Assembly (NCBI GenBank): GCA_025355485.1 | Contig: JANXZP010000093.1 | Location: 1 to 5,448, forward strand | Direction of reading: 5' to 3' | Origin: Pseudomonadota bacterium | Lineage (GTDB): Bacteria; Pseudomonadota; Gammaproteobacteria; Xanthomonadales; Xanthomonadaceae | Length of the DNA stretch: 5,448 nucleotides | In this document: in pieces, positions 1-5,319 of the stretch | How the letters are laid out: the number at the start of each line of letters is the position of its first letter | How positions within the stretch are numbered: the first letter of the stretch is position 1 | Position numbers and translations under genes: made by a program | Notes under the pieces: model-generated | Database searches by the model: none | What the model was told of the DNA's origin: nothing | The model's input: only the letters and a program-made list of their open reading frames with translations

Positions 1-831
1 GATGCGCGCGAGCGCCTGCACGTCCTTCGGGAAACACGAGCCGCCGTAGCCGGCGCCGGGATAGATGAAGGCATAGCCGATGCGCGGGTCCGAACCGATG
101 CCGTGGCGCACCATCTCGATGTCAGCGCCGACGCGTTCGGCGATGTTCGCCATCTCGTTCATGAAGGAAATCTTGGTCGCGAGCATCGCGTTCGCGGCGT
201 ACTTGGTCAGCTCGGCCGAGCGCATGTCCATCAACACGATGCGTTCGTGGTTGCGGTTGAACGGCGCGTACAGGCGCTTCATCTGCTCGATCGCGTGCGA
301 CGAATCGGTGCCGATGATGATGCGATCCGGACGCATGCAATCCTTGACCGCATCGCCCTCCTTCAGGAACTCGGGATTCGACACTACATCGAAAACTGCG
401 TTGACGCCGCGCGCTGCGAGTTGCTCCGCAACCGCCTCGCGCACGCGATCGCCGGTTCCGACCGGCACCGTGGACTTGTCCACGATCCCCGCGGCTCGAT
501 CCAGATGCTTGCCGATGGTGCGCGCGACATCGAGTACGTAGCGCAGGTCGGCGCTGCCGTCCTCGTCGGGCGGCGTGCCGACCGCGATGAACAACACATC
601 ACCGTGGGCGACGCCTTCGGCTGGATCGGTGGAAAAATGCAGCCGGCCCGCAGACTGGTTGGCCTTGACGATTTCCTCGAGCCCGGGCTCGAAGATCGGC
701 ACCACGCCGCGACGCAGGCCGTCGATCTTGGCCTGGTCGATGTCCACGCACATCACGTCGTTGCCGACCTCGGCCAGGCAGGCGCCGGTGACGAGGCCTA
801 CGTATCCGGTTCCGAACAGGGTGACTCGCAT
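1..831 (-). CDS. ugd: UDP-glucose 6-dehydrogenase, N-terminal 277 residues (3' end beyond window)
   Basis: This enzyme oxidises UDP-glucose to UDP-glucuronate with two NAD+ in the cytoplasm, supplying precursor for exopolysaccharide, capsule or lipid A modification. Reading the minus strand from the ATG at 831-829, the product begins MRVTLFGTGYVGLVTGACLAE, a Rossmann NAD-binding motif (GxGYVG, residues 7-12). It continues with the family motifs VGTPPDEDG (about 84-92), DKSTVPVGT (about 118-126), SNPEFLKEG (about 151-159), and an AELTKYAANAMLATKISFMNE-type helix around 206-226. Near the window edge is the catalytic-cysteine motif GGSCFPKD. The full family length is about 440 residues, so roughly the C-terminal 40% (the rest of the central helix and the UDP-binding domain) is missing because the window ends. 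The frame stays open to base 1. A GGAGAG ribosome binding site (complement of 836-841) lies 4 nt before the start. The neighbouring isomerase gene upstream runs in the same direction, 93 nt away with a hairpin between, so co-transcription is uncertain. Confidence 0.96.
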   Translation of the reverse strand, partial: MRVTLFGTGYVGLVTGACLAEVGNDVMCVDIDQAKIDGLRRGVVPIFEPGLEEIVKANQSAGRLHFSTDPAEGVAHGDVLFIAVGTPPDEDGSADLRYVLDVARTIGKHLDRAAGIVDKSTVPVGTGDRVREAVAEQLAARGVNAVFDVVSNPEFLKEGDAVKDCMRPDRIIIGTDSSHAIEQMKRLYAPFNRNHERIVLMDMRSAELTKYAANAMLATKISFMNEMANIAERVGADIEMVRHGIGSDPRIGYAFIYPGAGYGGSCFPKDVQALARI

Positions 832-885
832 CGCACTCTCCAGCAGCCGGCTACCAGCAAGGCGCCGACTCGATCCTTGTCGCGT

Positions 886-914
886 CCGGATGCGGAAACA
901 AATTCCGCATCCGG
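886..914 (-). terminator. Perfect 12-bp hairpin after the FKBP gene, putative terminator
   Basis: Bases 886-897 (ccggatgcggaa) are perfectly complementary to 903-914, leaving a 5-nt loop. The stem begins 10 nt past the FKBP isomerase stop codon on the minus strand and lies upstream of the ugd start. No U-tract follows on either strand, so it is not a textbook intrinsic terminator. It may act as a weak terminator or as a 3'-end stabiliser protecting the isomerase mRNA. The stem itself is certain; the role is inferred from position. Confidence 0.5.
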
Positions 915-924
915 CATATCGATA

Positions 925-1683
925 CTACTTGCCGATCGAGAGCAACTCGACCTCGAACTTCAATGTCGCATTCGGGCCGATCGCATCGCCCGCGCCTTTT
1001 GCGCCGTATCCAAGCTTGCCCGGGATCCAGAACACATACTTGCTGCCGACGTTCATCAGCTGCAGTCCTTCTGTCCAGCCGGGAATCACGCCGCCGACCG
1101 GGAAGGAAACCGGACCGCCGTTCTTCGCCGAGCTGTCGAACACGTTTCCGTCCAGCGTGCTGCCGGTGTAGTTGACCTTGACCGAGTCGGTCGGCTTGGG
1201 CTTCGGGCCGTTCCCGGTCTGAACCACCTGGTATTGCAGGCCCGACGGCGTGGTCTTGACCCCTGGCTTCTTCGCATTGGCGGCGAGGAATGACGCGCCT
1301 TCGGTGAGGTTCTTCTGTCCGGCCGCCTGCTGGGCCTGCGACGCCACTTTCTGCTCTGCAGCCTGGCGTGCCTGCATCTTCTTCCCGAATGCGGCAAGAA
1401 CGGCCTTCGCTTCGGGAATCGTCATTGCGGTCTGGCCGCCGGTCACGCTGGTATTGATCGCACGCATCACCACAGCAGGGTTCACATCGTCCTTGACCTG
1501 CGCGAGCGAGTTGGAAATCTGCGCGCCAATCTGCATGCCGATGGCGTAACTGACCTTGTCCTTGTCGGAGGTCAAGGTCGTGGCGTTCGACGTGTGCGCC
1601 GGTTTGGCTGGAGCAGCGAGTATGGTGGCCGTGAAGAAAATGGCGAAAGCGATGGGCGCGATGCGGCGCGGATAGGACATCAT
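925..1683 (-). CDS. Exported FKBP-type peptidyl-prolyl cis-trans isomerase (FkpA/Mip-like)
   Basis: A periplasmic or outer-membrane-associated prolyl isomerase/chaperone of 252 aa from the ATG at 1683 (251 aa from the adjacent ATG at 1680). Residues 1-30 form a signal peptide: basic n-region (YPRR), hydrophobic IAPIAFAIFFTATILA, then alanine-rich cleavage sites around residues 24-29. Residues 38-143 form an FKBP_N-type helical dimerisation domain, starting DKDKVSYAIGMQIG and ending in a Gln/Ala-rich helix. Residues 150-250 are the FKBP catalytic domain. The pocket residues expected from the family are all visible: Y172 in VNYTG, F182 and D183 in VFDSS, F194, V199-I200 and W203 in VIPGWTEGL, Y226 in LGYG, and F243 in LKFEVELL, so it should be active. 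The reading frame extends upstream to 1779, but the extension is not signal-like and would bury the signal peptide. A GGAG site (complement of 1689-1692) sits 5 or 8 nt before the two ATGs. The gene is monocistronic or precedes ugd. The fkpA/mip name fits the architecture but orthology is not proven. Confidence 0.93.
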   Translation of the reverse strand: MMSYPRRIAPIAFAIFFTATILAAPAKPAHTSNATTLTSDKDKVSYAIGMQIGAQISNSLAQVKDDVNPAVVMRAINTSVTGGQTAMTIPEAKAVLAAFGKKMQARQAAEQKVASQAQQAAGQKNLTEGASFLAANAKKPGVKTTPSGLQYQVVQTGNGPKPKPTDSVKVNYTGSTLDGNVFDSSAKNGGPVSFPVGGVIPGWTEGLQLMNVGSKYVFWIPGKLGYGAKGAGDAIGPNATLKFEVELLSIGK

Positions 1684-1748
1684 GTTGGCTCCGGATTCGG
1701 GGAATGAGGGGGAATGCTGCGCGGCGCGGTCGACGACGCCGGGGTGCG

Positions 1749-1779
1749 TTATTGTCGCGGCGATTGCGCGCTGCGGCAA
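1749..1779 (-). promoter_or_regulatory. Candidate sigma70 promoter of the FKBP isomerase gene
   Basis: On the minus strand TTGCCG (complement of 1774-1779) is followed after 18 nt by ACAATA (complement of 1750-1755); CAATAA, shifted by one base, is an alternative -10. Transcription would start near 1742 and give a leader of about 60 nt before the isomerase ATG. The match is moderate and the spacing slightly long, so this is a candidate only. Confidence 0.35.
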
Positions 1780-1825
1780 TGCCGGAGTGGATTGACCACG
1801 CCGCAGGCTTCAGGTTCCCCTCGCC

Positions 1826-1829
1826 GACT
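1826..1829. repeat. Left 4-bp direct repeat GACT, probable target-site duplication
   Basis: GACT directly precedes the left inverted repeat, and the same four bases directly follow the right one (2094-2097). A matching tetranucleotide at both outer edges of a terminal-inverted-repeat element is what a transposase leaves on insertion. Four bases can match by chance at about 1 in 256. Confidence 0.6.
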
Positions 1830-1861
1830 AGGGCCTGTTGACGCTATCCGAGTAGGTCGCG
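1830..1861 (+). repeat. Left terminal inverted repeat of the MITE-like element
   Basis: It begins AGGGCCTGTTGACGCTATCC and matches the reverse complement of 2062-2093 over 32 bases except at 1853 (T here, C in the other copy). Its last base also starts the first stem of internal arm A. Confidence 0.9.
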
Positions 1862-1958
1862 TTGCCCCTGTGCGACTGTCAGGCAAGGCGCGACGTAGTG
1901 CCGTAGTCATTCTACGGTCAAGTCGCGCAACGCCGCATGGCGGTCGCACAGGAGCAAC
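1861..1958. repeat. Internal arm A: imperfect palindrome of the MITE
   Basis: Bases 1861-1876 (gttgcccctgtgcgac) pair with 1943-1958 with one mismatch, which becomes a G-U wobble if the minus strand is transcribed. Further in, gcgcgac (1888-1894) pairs with gtcgcgc (1922-1928). The tip is ccgtag/ctacgg (1901-1906/1912-1917) with a 5-nt loop. The three stems are nested and aligned, giving one long hairpin. Confidence 0.85.
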
Positions 1959-1970
1959 CCTACGGGCCAG

Positions 1971-2057
1971 CCACCGGAAACCGCATCGCAGCGTCATCGC
2001 TCGGTCGTGTATCGACATACACCTCCTCACTCTTCCTTGCGCTGCAATTTCCGGTGG
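1971..2057. repeat. Internal arm B: second nested palindrome of the MITE
   Basis: A perfect 10-bp stem, ccaccggaaa/tttccggtgg (1971-1980/2048-2057), encloses gcagcg/cgctgc (1988-1993/2040-2045). The tip is gtgtat/atacac (2007-2012/2017-2022) with a CGAC tetraloop. Its sequence is unrelated to arm A, so the element is not a simple tandem or inverted duplication of one hairpin. Confidence 0.75.
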
Positions 2058-2061
2058 TCGG

Positions 2062-2093
2062 CGCGACCTGCTCGGATAGCGTCAACAGGCCCT
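2062..2093 (-). repeat. Right terminal inverted repeat of the MITE-like element
   Basis: Reverse complement of 1830-1861 with one mismatch in 32. It ends with GGCCCT, immediately followed by the GACT direct repeat. Confidence 0.9.
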
Positions 2094-2097
2094 GACT
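2094..2097. repeat. Right 4-bp direct repeat GACT, probable target-site duplication
   Basis: Second copy of the GACT that precedes the left end of the element at 1826-1829. Confidence 0.6.
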
Positions 2098-2170
2098 GCG
2101 GCATCATCCAGCGATCACAGCCATCGCGTTGCAATGTCCGGCGCAAGGGCGGCCCATGGAGATGAAACGG

Positions 2171-2671
2171 ATGGACACTCTGAACGAACTCGACGCGGCG
2201 CGGCGTCGCCACCCGGACAGCTTCGCCGCCGGTTCGGACGCCGAAACCGCCGCGCTGAAGCGCTTCGCTGATTTCTTCGGCGATTTTACCCCCGGTCGCG
2301 TCGCGCGCATCCTCGATGCGACCTATGCACCGGACGTGTATTTCAACGACAGCCTCAAGGCGGTCCATGGATCGGCCGTGCTGGCGCATTACCTCGAAGA
2401 GAGCGCGGCAGGCGTCGAAAACTGCGAGGTCACCATCGAGGACGTTAGCCGCACCCGGCATGGCGAATACCTGTTGCGCTGGAAGATGCTGATCCGTTTC
2501 CGCAAGTTCGCCAAAGGTCGCGATACCTGGACGGTCGGCATCACCCATCTGCGTTTCGCTGCCGATGGCCGAGTGACCTACCATCAGGACTACTGGGATT
2601 CGGCGCGCGGCGTGTACGAGCACATCCCGCTGCTCGGTGCGGCGATCCGCGCAATACGGCGCAGGATCTGA
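2171..2671 (+). CDS. NTF2/SnoaL-like cone-fold protein of unknown substrate
   Basis: A soluble cytoplasmic protein of 166 aa with no signal peptide or membrane segment. The NTF2-like core spans about residues 30-150: an N-terminal helix (LKRFADFFGDFTPGRVARIL), the strand YAPDVYFNDSL (52-62), a GSAVLAHYLEE helix, the long strands EYLLRWKMLIRFRKF (99-113) and TWTVGITHLRFAADGRVTYHQDYWD. It ends VYEHIPLLGAAIRAIRRRI, a basic helix characteristic of one bacterial SnoaL-like subfamily (HxDY...YEHxPLLG...IRxxKRR). From memory, members of that subfamily are often encoded beside ChrR/sigma-E, cyclopropane-synthase and DUF1365 genes in photo-oxidative or membrane-lipid clusters, but none of those genes is in this window. 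Enzymatic activity is unproven. I chose the ATG at 2171 because GGAG (2158-2161) lies 9 nt upstream; ATG at 2156 (with AAGGG 6 nt upstream) and at 2162 are alternatives. The gene stands alone, 73 nt after the MITE-like element. Confidence 0.85.
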   Translation: MDTLNELDAARRRHPDSFAAGSDAETAALKRFADFFGDFTPGRVARILDATYAPDVYFNDSLKAVHGSAVLAHYLEESAAGVENCEVTIEDVSRTRHGEYLLRWKMLIRFRKFAKGRDTWTVGITHLRFAADGRVTYHQDYWDSARGVYEHIPLLGAAIRAIRRRI

Positions 2672-2702
2672 TCCGCTGCGGTGCCCGATCAGGGCGATCC
2701 CG

Positions 2703-2714
2703 GGCCTATAGGCC
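2703..2714. repeat. Perfect 12-bp palindrome GGCCTATAGGCC
   Basis: A self-complementary 12-mer 31 nt past the NTF2-like stop codon and 31 nt before the -35 box of the next operon. With no loop it cannot form a good RNA hairpin, so a protein-binding site is more likely than a terminator. No function can be assigned. No convincing terminator is visible between 2672 and 2745. Confidence 0.35.
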
Positions 2715-2745
2715 ATCAGTTGGGGTGAAAAACTTGGCTCGGGTG

Positions 2746-2773
2746 TTGACATGACGATTTATGGTGTTATAGT
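2746..2773 (+). promoter_or_regulatory. Strong sigma70 promoter of the YtrA-type operon
   Basis: A consensus -35 TTGACA (2746-2751), a 16-nt spacer and a -10 TATAGT (2768-2773) predict transcription from about 2780 and a leader of about 39 nt before the first ATG at 2819. A promoter this close to consensus would be highly active unless repressed, which fits the operator that overlaps it. Confidence 0.85.
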
Positions 2774-2786
2774 TCACTACAACACC
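2763..2786. promoter_or_regulatory. 24-bp dyad operator, probable binding site of the operon's GntR regulator
   Basis: Half-sites GGTGTTATAGT (2763-2773) and ACTACAACACC (2776-2786) are inverted repeats matching at 10 of 11 positions about a 2-bp centre, giving GGTGTTnTAGTnnACTAnAACACC. The dyad covers the whole -10 box and the predicted start of transcription, so a bound dimer would block RNA polymerase. GntR-family regulators bind such palindromes, and a YtrA-type member is encoded 276 bp downstream in the same operon. Autorepression is inferred; the dyad is seen directly. Confidence 0.75.
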
Positions 2787-2818
2787 TAACCCATAACTCA
2801 CCCCACAGGGAGTGCGTC

Positions 2819-3061
2819 ATGTACAGCAAGACCAGGAACACGATGACCGCGCTGGCCGCCGCGATGATGTTCGTCGCCAGCGGATGGCTGTTCGGGCATC
2901 CGGTCGCCACCTCGGCGCTGGAGCCTGACACCGGCACCATGATCGCCGACGCCGGCCCGCAGGAATTCGTCGTCCTGCGCGCCCATCGCGCCAACCGGAT
3001 GAACCTGAGCATGCCCTACTTCTCGTTCGCGCACGTACTGCCGCAGCGCAGGAACGACTGA
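2819..3061 (+). CDS. Small putative exported or membrane-anchored protein, first gene of the YtrA-type operon
   Basis: An 80-aa product I do not recognise. The N-terminus is basic (YSKTRNT), followed by the hydrophobic segment MTALAAAMMFVASGWLFG (9-26) and then HPVATSA|LEPD, where signal peptidase could cut after residue 33. That would release a 47-residue mature peptide; otherwise the protein is a single-pass membrane protein with its C-terminus in the periplasm. The tail carries VVLRAHRANRMNLSMPYFSFAHVLP and ends in basic QRRND, with no cysteines. A GGGAG ribosome binding site (2808-2812) lies 6 nt before the ATG. It is the first gene after a strong promoter and ends 1 nt before the GntR regulator, whose AGGA site (3050-3053) is inside this gene, so the two are likely coupled. 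Coding status rests on the good start signals, the signal-peptide pattern and the tight operon spacing. A role as sensor, modulator or substrate of the transporter is speculative. Confidence 0.75.
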   Translation: MYSKTRNTMTALAAAMMFVASGWLFGHPVATSALEPDTGTMIADAGPQEFVVLRAHRANRMNLSMPYFSFAHVLPQRRND

Positions 3062-3062
3062 C

Positions 3063-3449
3063 ATGACCGTCATCTGGAACGACAACGCGCCGATCTATCG
3101 GCAGCTCAAGGAACGCATCGTGGTGATGATGCTCGAAGGGCAGCTCAAGCCCGGCGACGCGCTGCCCTCGGTGCGCCAGATTGCTGCCGACTATCAGCTC
3201 AATCCGATCACCGTCTCGCGCGCCTACCAGGAGCTCGTGGACGAAACACTGGTTGAAAAACGAAGGGGACTTGGCATGTACGTGACCGAAGGCGCGACCG
3301 GCAAACTGATGGCGTCCGAACGCGAGCGCTTCCTGCGCGAGGAATGGCCGGCAATGGTCGAGCGCATCCAGCGCCTGGGTTTGCAGGTCGAGGACTTGCT
3401 CAAGCGCGCCGCCGCGTCAGAAAAACTCGCGCAGGAGAAGCAATCGTGA
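3063..3449 (+). CDS. YtrA-subfamily GntR transcriptional regulator
   Basis: A DNA-binding repressor of 128 aa, the usual size for the YtrA subfamily, which lacks a large effector-binding domain. Residues 8-77 form the GntR winged helix-turn-helix: PIYRQLKERIVVMMLEG, then LKPGDALPSVRQIAADYQ (PSVRQ is the family hallmark), the recognition helix region NPITVSRAYQELV (47-59) and the wing KRRGLGMYVTEGA (66-78). The C-terminal part, about 80-128, is charged and helical (RERFLREEWPAMVERIQRLGLQVEDLLKRA), the short dimerisation tail typical of YtrA proteins. The gene sits between the small exported protein gene (1-nt gap) and the ABC ATPase (4-nt overlap). YtrA-type regulators commonly control adjacent ABC transporter genes, and the 24-bp dyad over this operon's promoter is the natural target. 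The inducing signal is unknown. Confidence 0.94.
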   Translation: MTVIWNDNAPIYRQLKERIVVMMLEGQLKPGDALPSVRQIAADYQLNPITVSRAYQELVDETLVEKRRGLGMYVTEGATGKLMASERERFLREEWPAMVERIQRLGLQVEDLLKRAAASEKLAQEKQS

Positions 3450-4303
3450 GCGCCGTGATTTCCGCCAAGGGCCTGACCAAGCGCTACGGCAAGCAACTGG
3501 CCGTGGACAACGTCAGCTTCGAGATTCCGGCCGGCCGCATCATCGGCCTGATCGGCCCGAATGGCTCCGGCAAGACCACCACCCTGAAAGCCGCGCTGGG
3601 ACTGATTCCGTTCGAGGGCGACCTGAAAGTGCTGGGGCTGGATCCGCGTATCCAGCGCGACGAACTGATGCAGCAAGTCTGCTTCATCGCCGACGTCGCG
3701 ATCCTGCCACGCTGGCTGCGCGTGCGCGACGCGGTGGATTTCGTCGCCGGCGTGCATCCGAAGTTCGACCGCGCGAAAGCCGAGCGTTATCTGTCGCACA
3801 CCAAGCTCACGCCTTCGATGAAGGTCAAGCAGATGTCCAAGGGCATGATCGTGCAATTGCATCTCGCGCTGGTCATGGCGATCGACGCGAAGCTGCTGGT
3901 GCTTGACGAACCCACGCTCGGCCTCGACATCCTGTTCCGCAAGCAGTTCTACCAGAACCTGCTGGAAGACTACTTCGACGAGCAAAAGACGATCATCGTC
4001 ACCACCCATCAGGTCGAGGAGATCGAGCACATCCTCAGTGACCTGATGTTCATCAGCGAAGGGAAGATCGTGTTGTCCGCCACGATGGACGAGGTCGGCG
4101 AGCGCTTCACCGAGGTGATGGTACCCGCCGACAAGGTCGAAGCCGCGAAGGCGCTGAAACCGATCGACGAACGCCAGGTGTTCGGCAAGTCGATCATGTT
4201 GTTCGACGGCGTCCCGCGCACCCAGCTTGCTGCATTCGGAGAGACACGCAACGTCGGCATCGCCGACCTGTTCGTCGCGACCATGAAAGGAACCTACGCA
4301 TGA
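3446..4303 (+). CDS. ABC transporter ATP-binding protein (ABC-2 / YtrB-like)
   Basis: The ATPase subunit of an ABC-2-type exporter, 285 aa, expected at the cytoplasmic face bound to the permease encoded next. The start is GTG at 3446 within GTGA, overlapping the regulator's stop by 4 nt, with AGGAG (3433-3437) 8 nt upstream. The frame is open upstream to an ATG at 3344, but that extension lies inside the regulator and is not ABC-like. Motifs in order: ISAKGLTKRYG A-loop region (tyrosine 14), Walker A GPNGSGKTT (37-45), signature QMSKGMIVQL (129-138), Walker B LLVLDEP (150-156) with glutamate 155, D-loop GLD (159-161) and switch histidine H188 in TTHQVEE. Two details are unusual: the signature reads MSKGM rather than LSGGQ, and the Q-loop region FIADVAILPRW (80-90) has no obvious glutamine. 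Residues about 215-285 form a small C-terminal domain as in other ABC-2 ATPases. Substrate unknown. Confidence 0.95.
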   Translation: MSAVISAKGLTKRYGKQLAVDNVSFEIPAGRIIGLIGPNGSGKTTTLKAALGLIPFEGDLKVLGLDPRIQRDELMQQVCFIADVAILPRWLRVRDAVDFVAGVHPKFDRAKAERYLSHTKLTPSMKVKQMSKGMIVQLHLALVMAIDAKLLVLDEPTLGLDILFRKQFYQNLLEDYFDEQKTIIVTTHQVEEIEHILSDLMFISEGKIVLSATMDEVGERFTEVMVPADKVEAAKALKPIDERQVFGKSIMLFDGVPRTQLAAFGETRNVGIADLFVATMKGTYA

Positions 4304-5280
4304 ACACCATGAAATGGCTCGTCAAACGCGAGTTCTGGGAACACAAGGGCGGGTTTTTCTGGGCGCCGGTCGTGATTGGCGCGATCATGACCTTCTTCAT
4401 CGCTGCGTCGATCATCACGTTTGCGGTGATTGGTAGCCGGCACGGCTTCCAGACGACCGTCGTCAATGGCAAGACCGTATCGTCAGTGACCCATCTGTCG
4501 AGCCTGATGACTCCCGAACAGCAGAGCGAAGCCGCGACCGGATTGGCGACCGGCTACATGGGGGCATCGGGGCCATTGTTCATGGTGCTTGGCTTCGTGG
4601 TGTTCTTCTTCTGCCTCGGCGCATTGTTCGACGAGCGCAAGGATCGCAGCGTGCTGTTCTGGAAATCCTTGCCGATATCCGACGGCGCAACCGTGCTGTC
4701 GAAGGTCGCGATCGCCCTGATCGTCGCTCCGTTGATCACTCTGGCGATCGCCACACTGATGTCGTCGCTGTTGCTGGTGGTGGCGTGCATCACTTCGGCG
4801 ATGTTGGGCCTGCACATGGTCGGCCAGGTGTTCAGTACGTCGAACCTGTACAACTCACCCTTCCAGCTCGCCGCGATCTTGCCGGTGTATGTGATGTGGG
4901 CGCTGCCCACGGTCGGCTGGCTGATGATGGTGTCGGCATGGGCGCGCACCAAACCGTTTCTGTGGGCCGTCGGCGCACCGTTGTTGACTGGCGCATTGTT
5001 GAGCTGGTTCAACGCGATGTTCGGCTTCGACTGGAACATAGGCTGGTTCTGGCAACACATCATCGGTCGCGGACTGACCAGCGTGATGCCGGGAACCTGG
5101 TTCGCCCACCACCCGATCCAGAATGCCAGCGACTTCGGCAACATCCATTCGGACATGGGCCTGGTTCTGACGCAGTCCTGGCAGGTTTTCGCGACAGCTG
5201 ACATGTGGATCGGCGTGGCCGCAGGCGCAGCGATGATCTACGCCGCGATTCGTCTGCGCCGCTGGAAGGACGAGGGCTGA
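4300..5280 (+). CDS. ABC-2 type transporter permease
   Basis: The membrane subunit partnering the preceding ATPase, 326 aa. The start ATG overlaps the ATPase stop as ATGA, with AAGGA (4287-4291) 8 nt upstream. About six transmembrane helices are visible: 21-44, 91-110, 136-168 (long), 188-213, 219-240 and 302-318. The N-terminal WLVKREFWEHKGG, a common start in ABC-2 permeases, is cytoplasmic. The loop after helix 2, DERKDRSVLFWKSLPISD (111-128), is the family hallmark and probably the coupling element contacting the ATPase. The C-terminus RLRRWKDEG is basic and cytoplasmic, in line with the positive-inside rule. Two external loops stand out: 45-90, polar, and 241-300, rich in Trp and His. 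Only one permease gene is present, so the working transporter is presumably a homodimer with two ATPase copies. The substrate cannot be read from the sequence; YtrA-linked exporters are generally tied to cell-envelope stress or antimicrobial resistance. Confidence 0.92.
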   Translation: MNTMKWLVKREFWEHKGGFFWAPVVIGAIMTFFIAASIITFAVIGSRHGFQTTVVNGKTVSSVTHLSSLMTPEQQSEAATGLATGYMGASGPLFMVLGFVVFFFCLGALFDERKDRSVLFWKSLPISDGATVLSKVAIALIVAPLITLAIATLMSSLLLVVACITSAMLGLHMVGQVFSTSNLYNSPFQLAAILPVYVMWALPTVGWLMMVSAWARTKPFLWAVGAPLLTGALLSWFNAMFGFDWNIGWFWQHIIGRGLTSVMPGTWFAHHPIQNASDFGNIHSDMGLVLTQSWQVFATADMWIGVAAGAAMIYAAIRLRRWKDEG

Positions 5281-5319
5281 GGAGCGACGCCTACGACCAG
5301 CCGGTGGCTTCTGATAGCT

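Larger units (their letters stand above)
1830..2093. mobile_element. 264-bp MITE-like non-autonomous element with terminal inverted repeats
   Basis: The element is bounded by 32-bp inverted repeats (1830-1861 and 2062-2093) that differ at one base and is flanked by GACT direct repeats. It carries no credible gene and no transposase, so it would depend on an enzyme supplied elsewhere in the genome. Inside are two adjacent imperfect palindromes. Arm A is 1861-1958, with outer stem 1861-1876/1943-1958, middle stem 1888-1894/1922-1928 and apical stem 1901-1906/1912-1917. Arm B is 1971-2057, with outer stem 1971-1980/2048-2057, then 1988-1993/2040-2045, then 2007-2012/2017-2022. With the paired ends this makes a three-way junction with linkers of only 0, 12 and 4 nt. 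It lies between the divergent isomerase and NTF2-like genes and interrupts neither. The IS family that mobilises it cannot be assigned here; a 4-bp duplication is compatible with several, including IS5-type elements. Confidence 0.85.

Noticed and set aside
103..1293. A 396-codon plus-strand open frame opposite ugd and the FKBP gene
   Set aside because: It runs antisense across two clearly recognisable genes and their gap. The translation is His/Arg/Asp-rich with no family signature, typical of an antisense shadow in GC-rich DNA.
1684..1779. A 32-residue N-terminal extension of the FKBP isomerase
   Set aside because: It would place a non-hydrophobic stretch before a clear signal peptide. The ATGs at 1683 and 1680 have a GGAG site at suitable spacing.
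1714..2079. Small open frames on both strands through the MITE (1714-2079 plus, 1749-2030 minus)
   Set aside because: They span the inverted repeats and palindromes, have no recognisable domain and are explained by high GC. They do not encode a transposase.
1830..2093. A CRISPR array, tRNA or attachment site in the palindromic region
   Set aside because: There are no direct repeats with regular spacers and no tRNA-like fold or anticodon arm. The 4-bp flanking duplication and inverted ends fit transposition better than site-specific integration.
2027..2752. A 241-codon minus-strand open frame opposite the NTF2-like gene
   Set aside because: It covers a well-supported plus-strand gene, one end of the mobile element and the operon's -35 box. 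Its sequence has no family signature.
3344..3445. An ATG start at 3344 for the ABC ATPase
   Set aside because: The added 34 residues lie inside the regulator gene and are Arg/Ala-rich without ABC homology. The GTG at 3446 has an AGGAG site 8 nt upstream and gives the usual N-terminus.
3224..4030. A 268-codon minus-strand open frame opposite the regulator and ATPase
   Set aside because: It is antisense to the Walker A, signature and Walker B coding sequence. Its His/Gln/Asp-rich composition is typical of a shadow frame.
4554..5204. A 216-codon minus-strand open frame opposite the permease
   Set aside because: It is antisense to a clear six-helix ABC-2 permease with a conserved coupling motif. 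No start signal or family features were seen.
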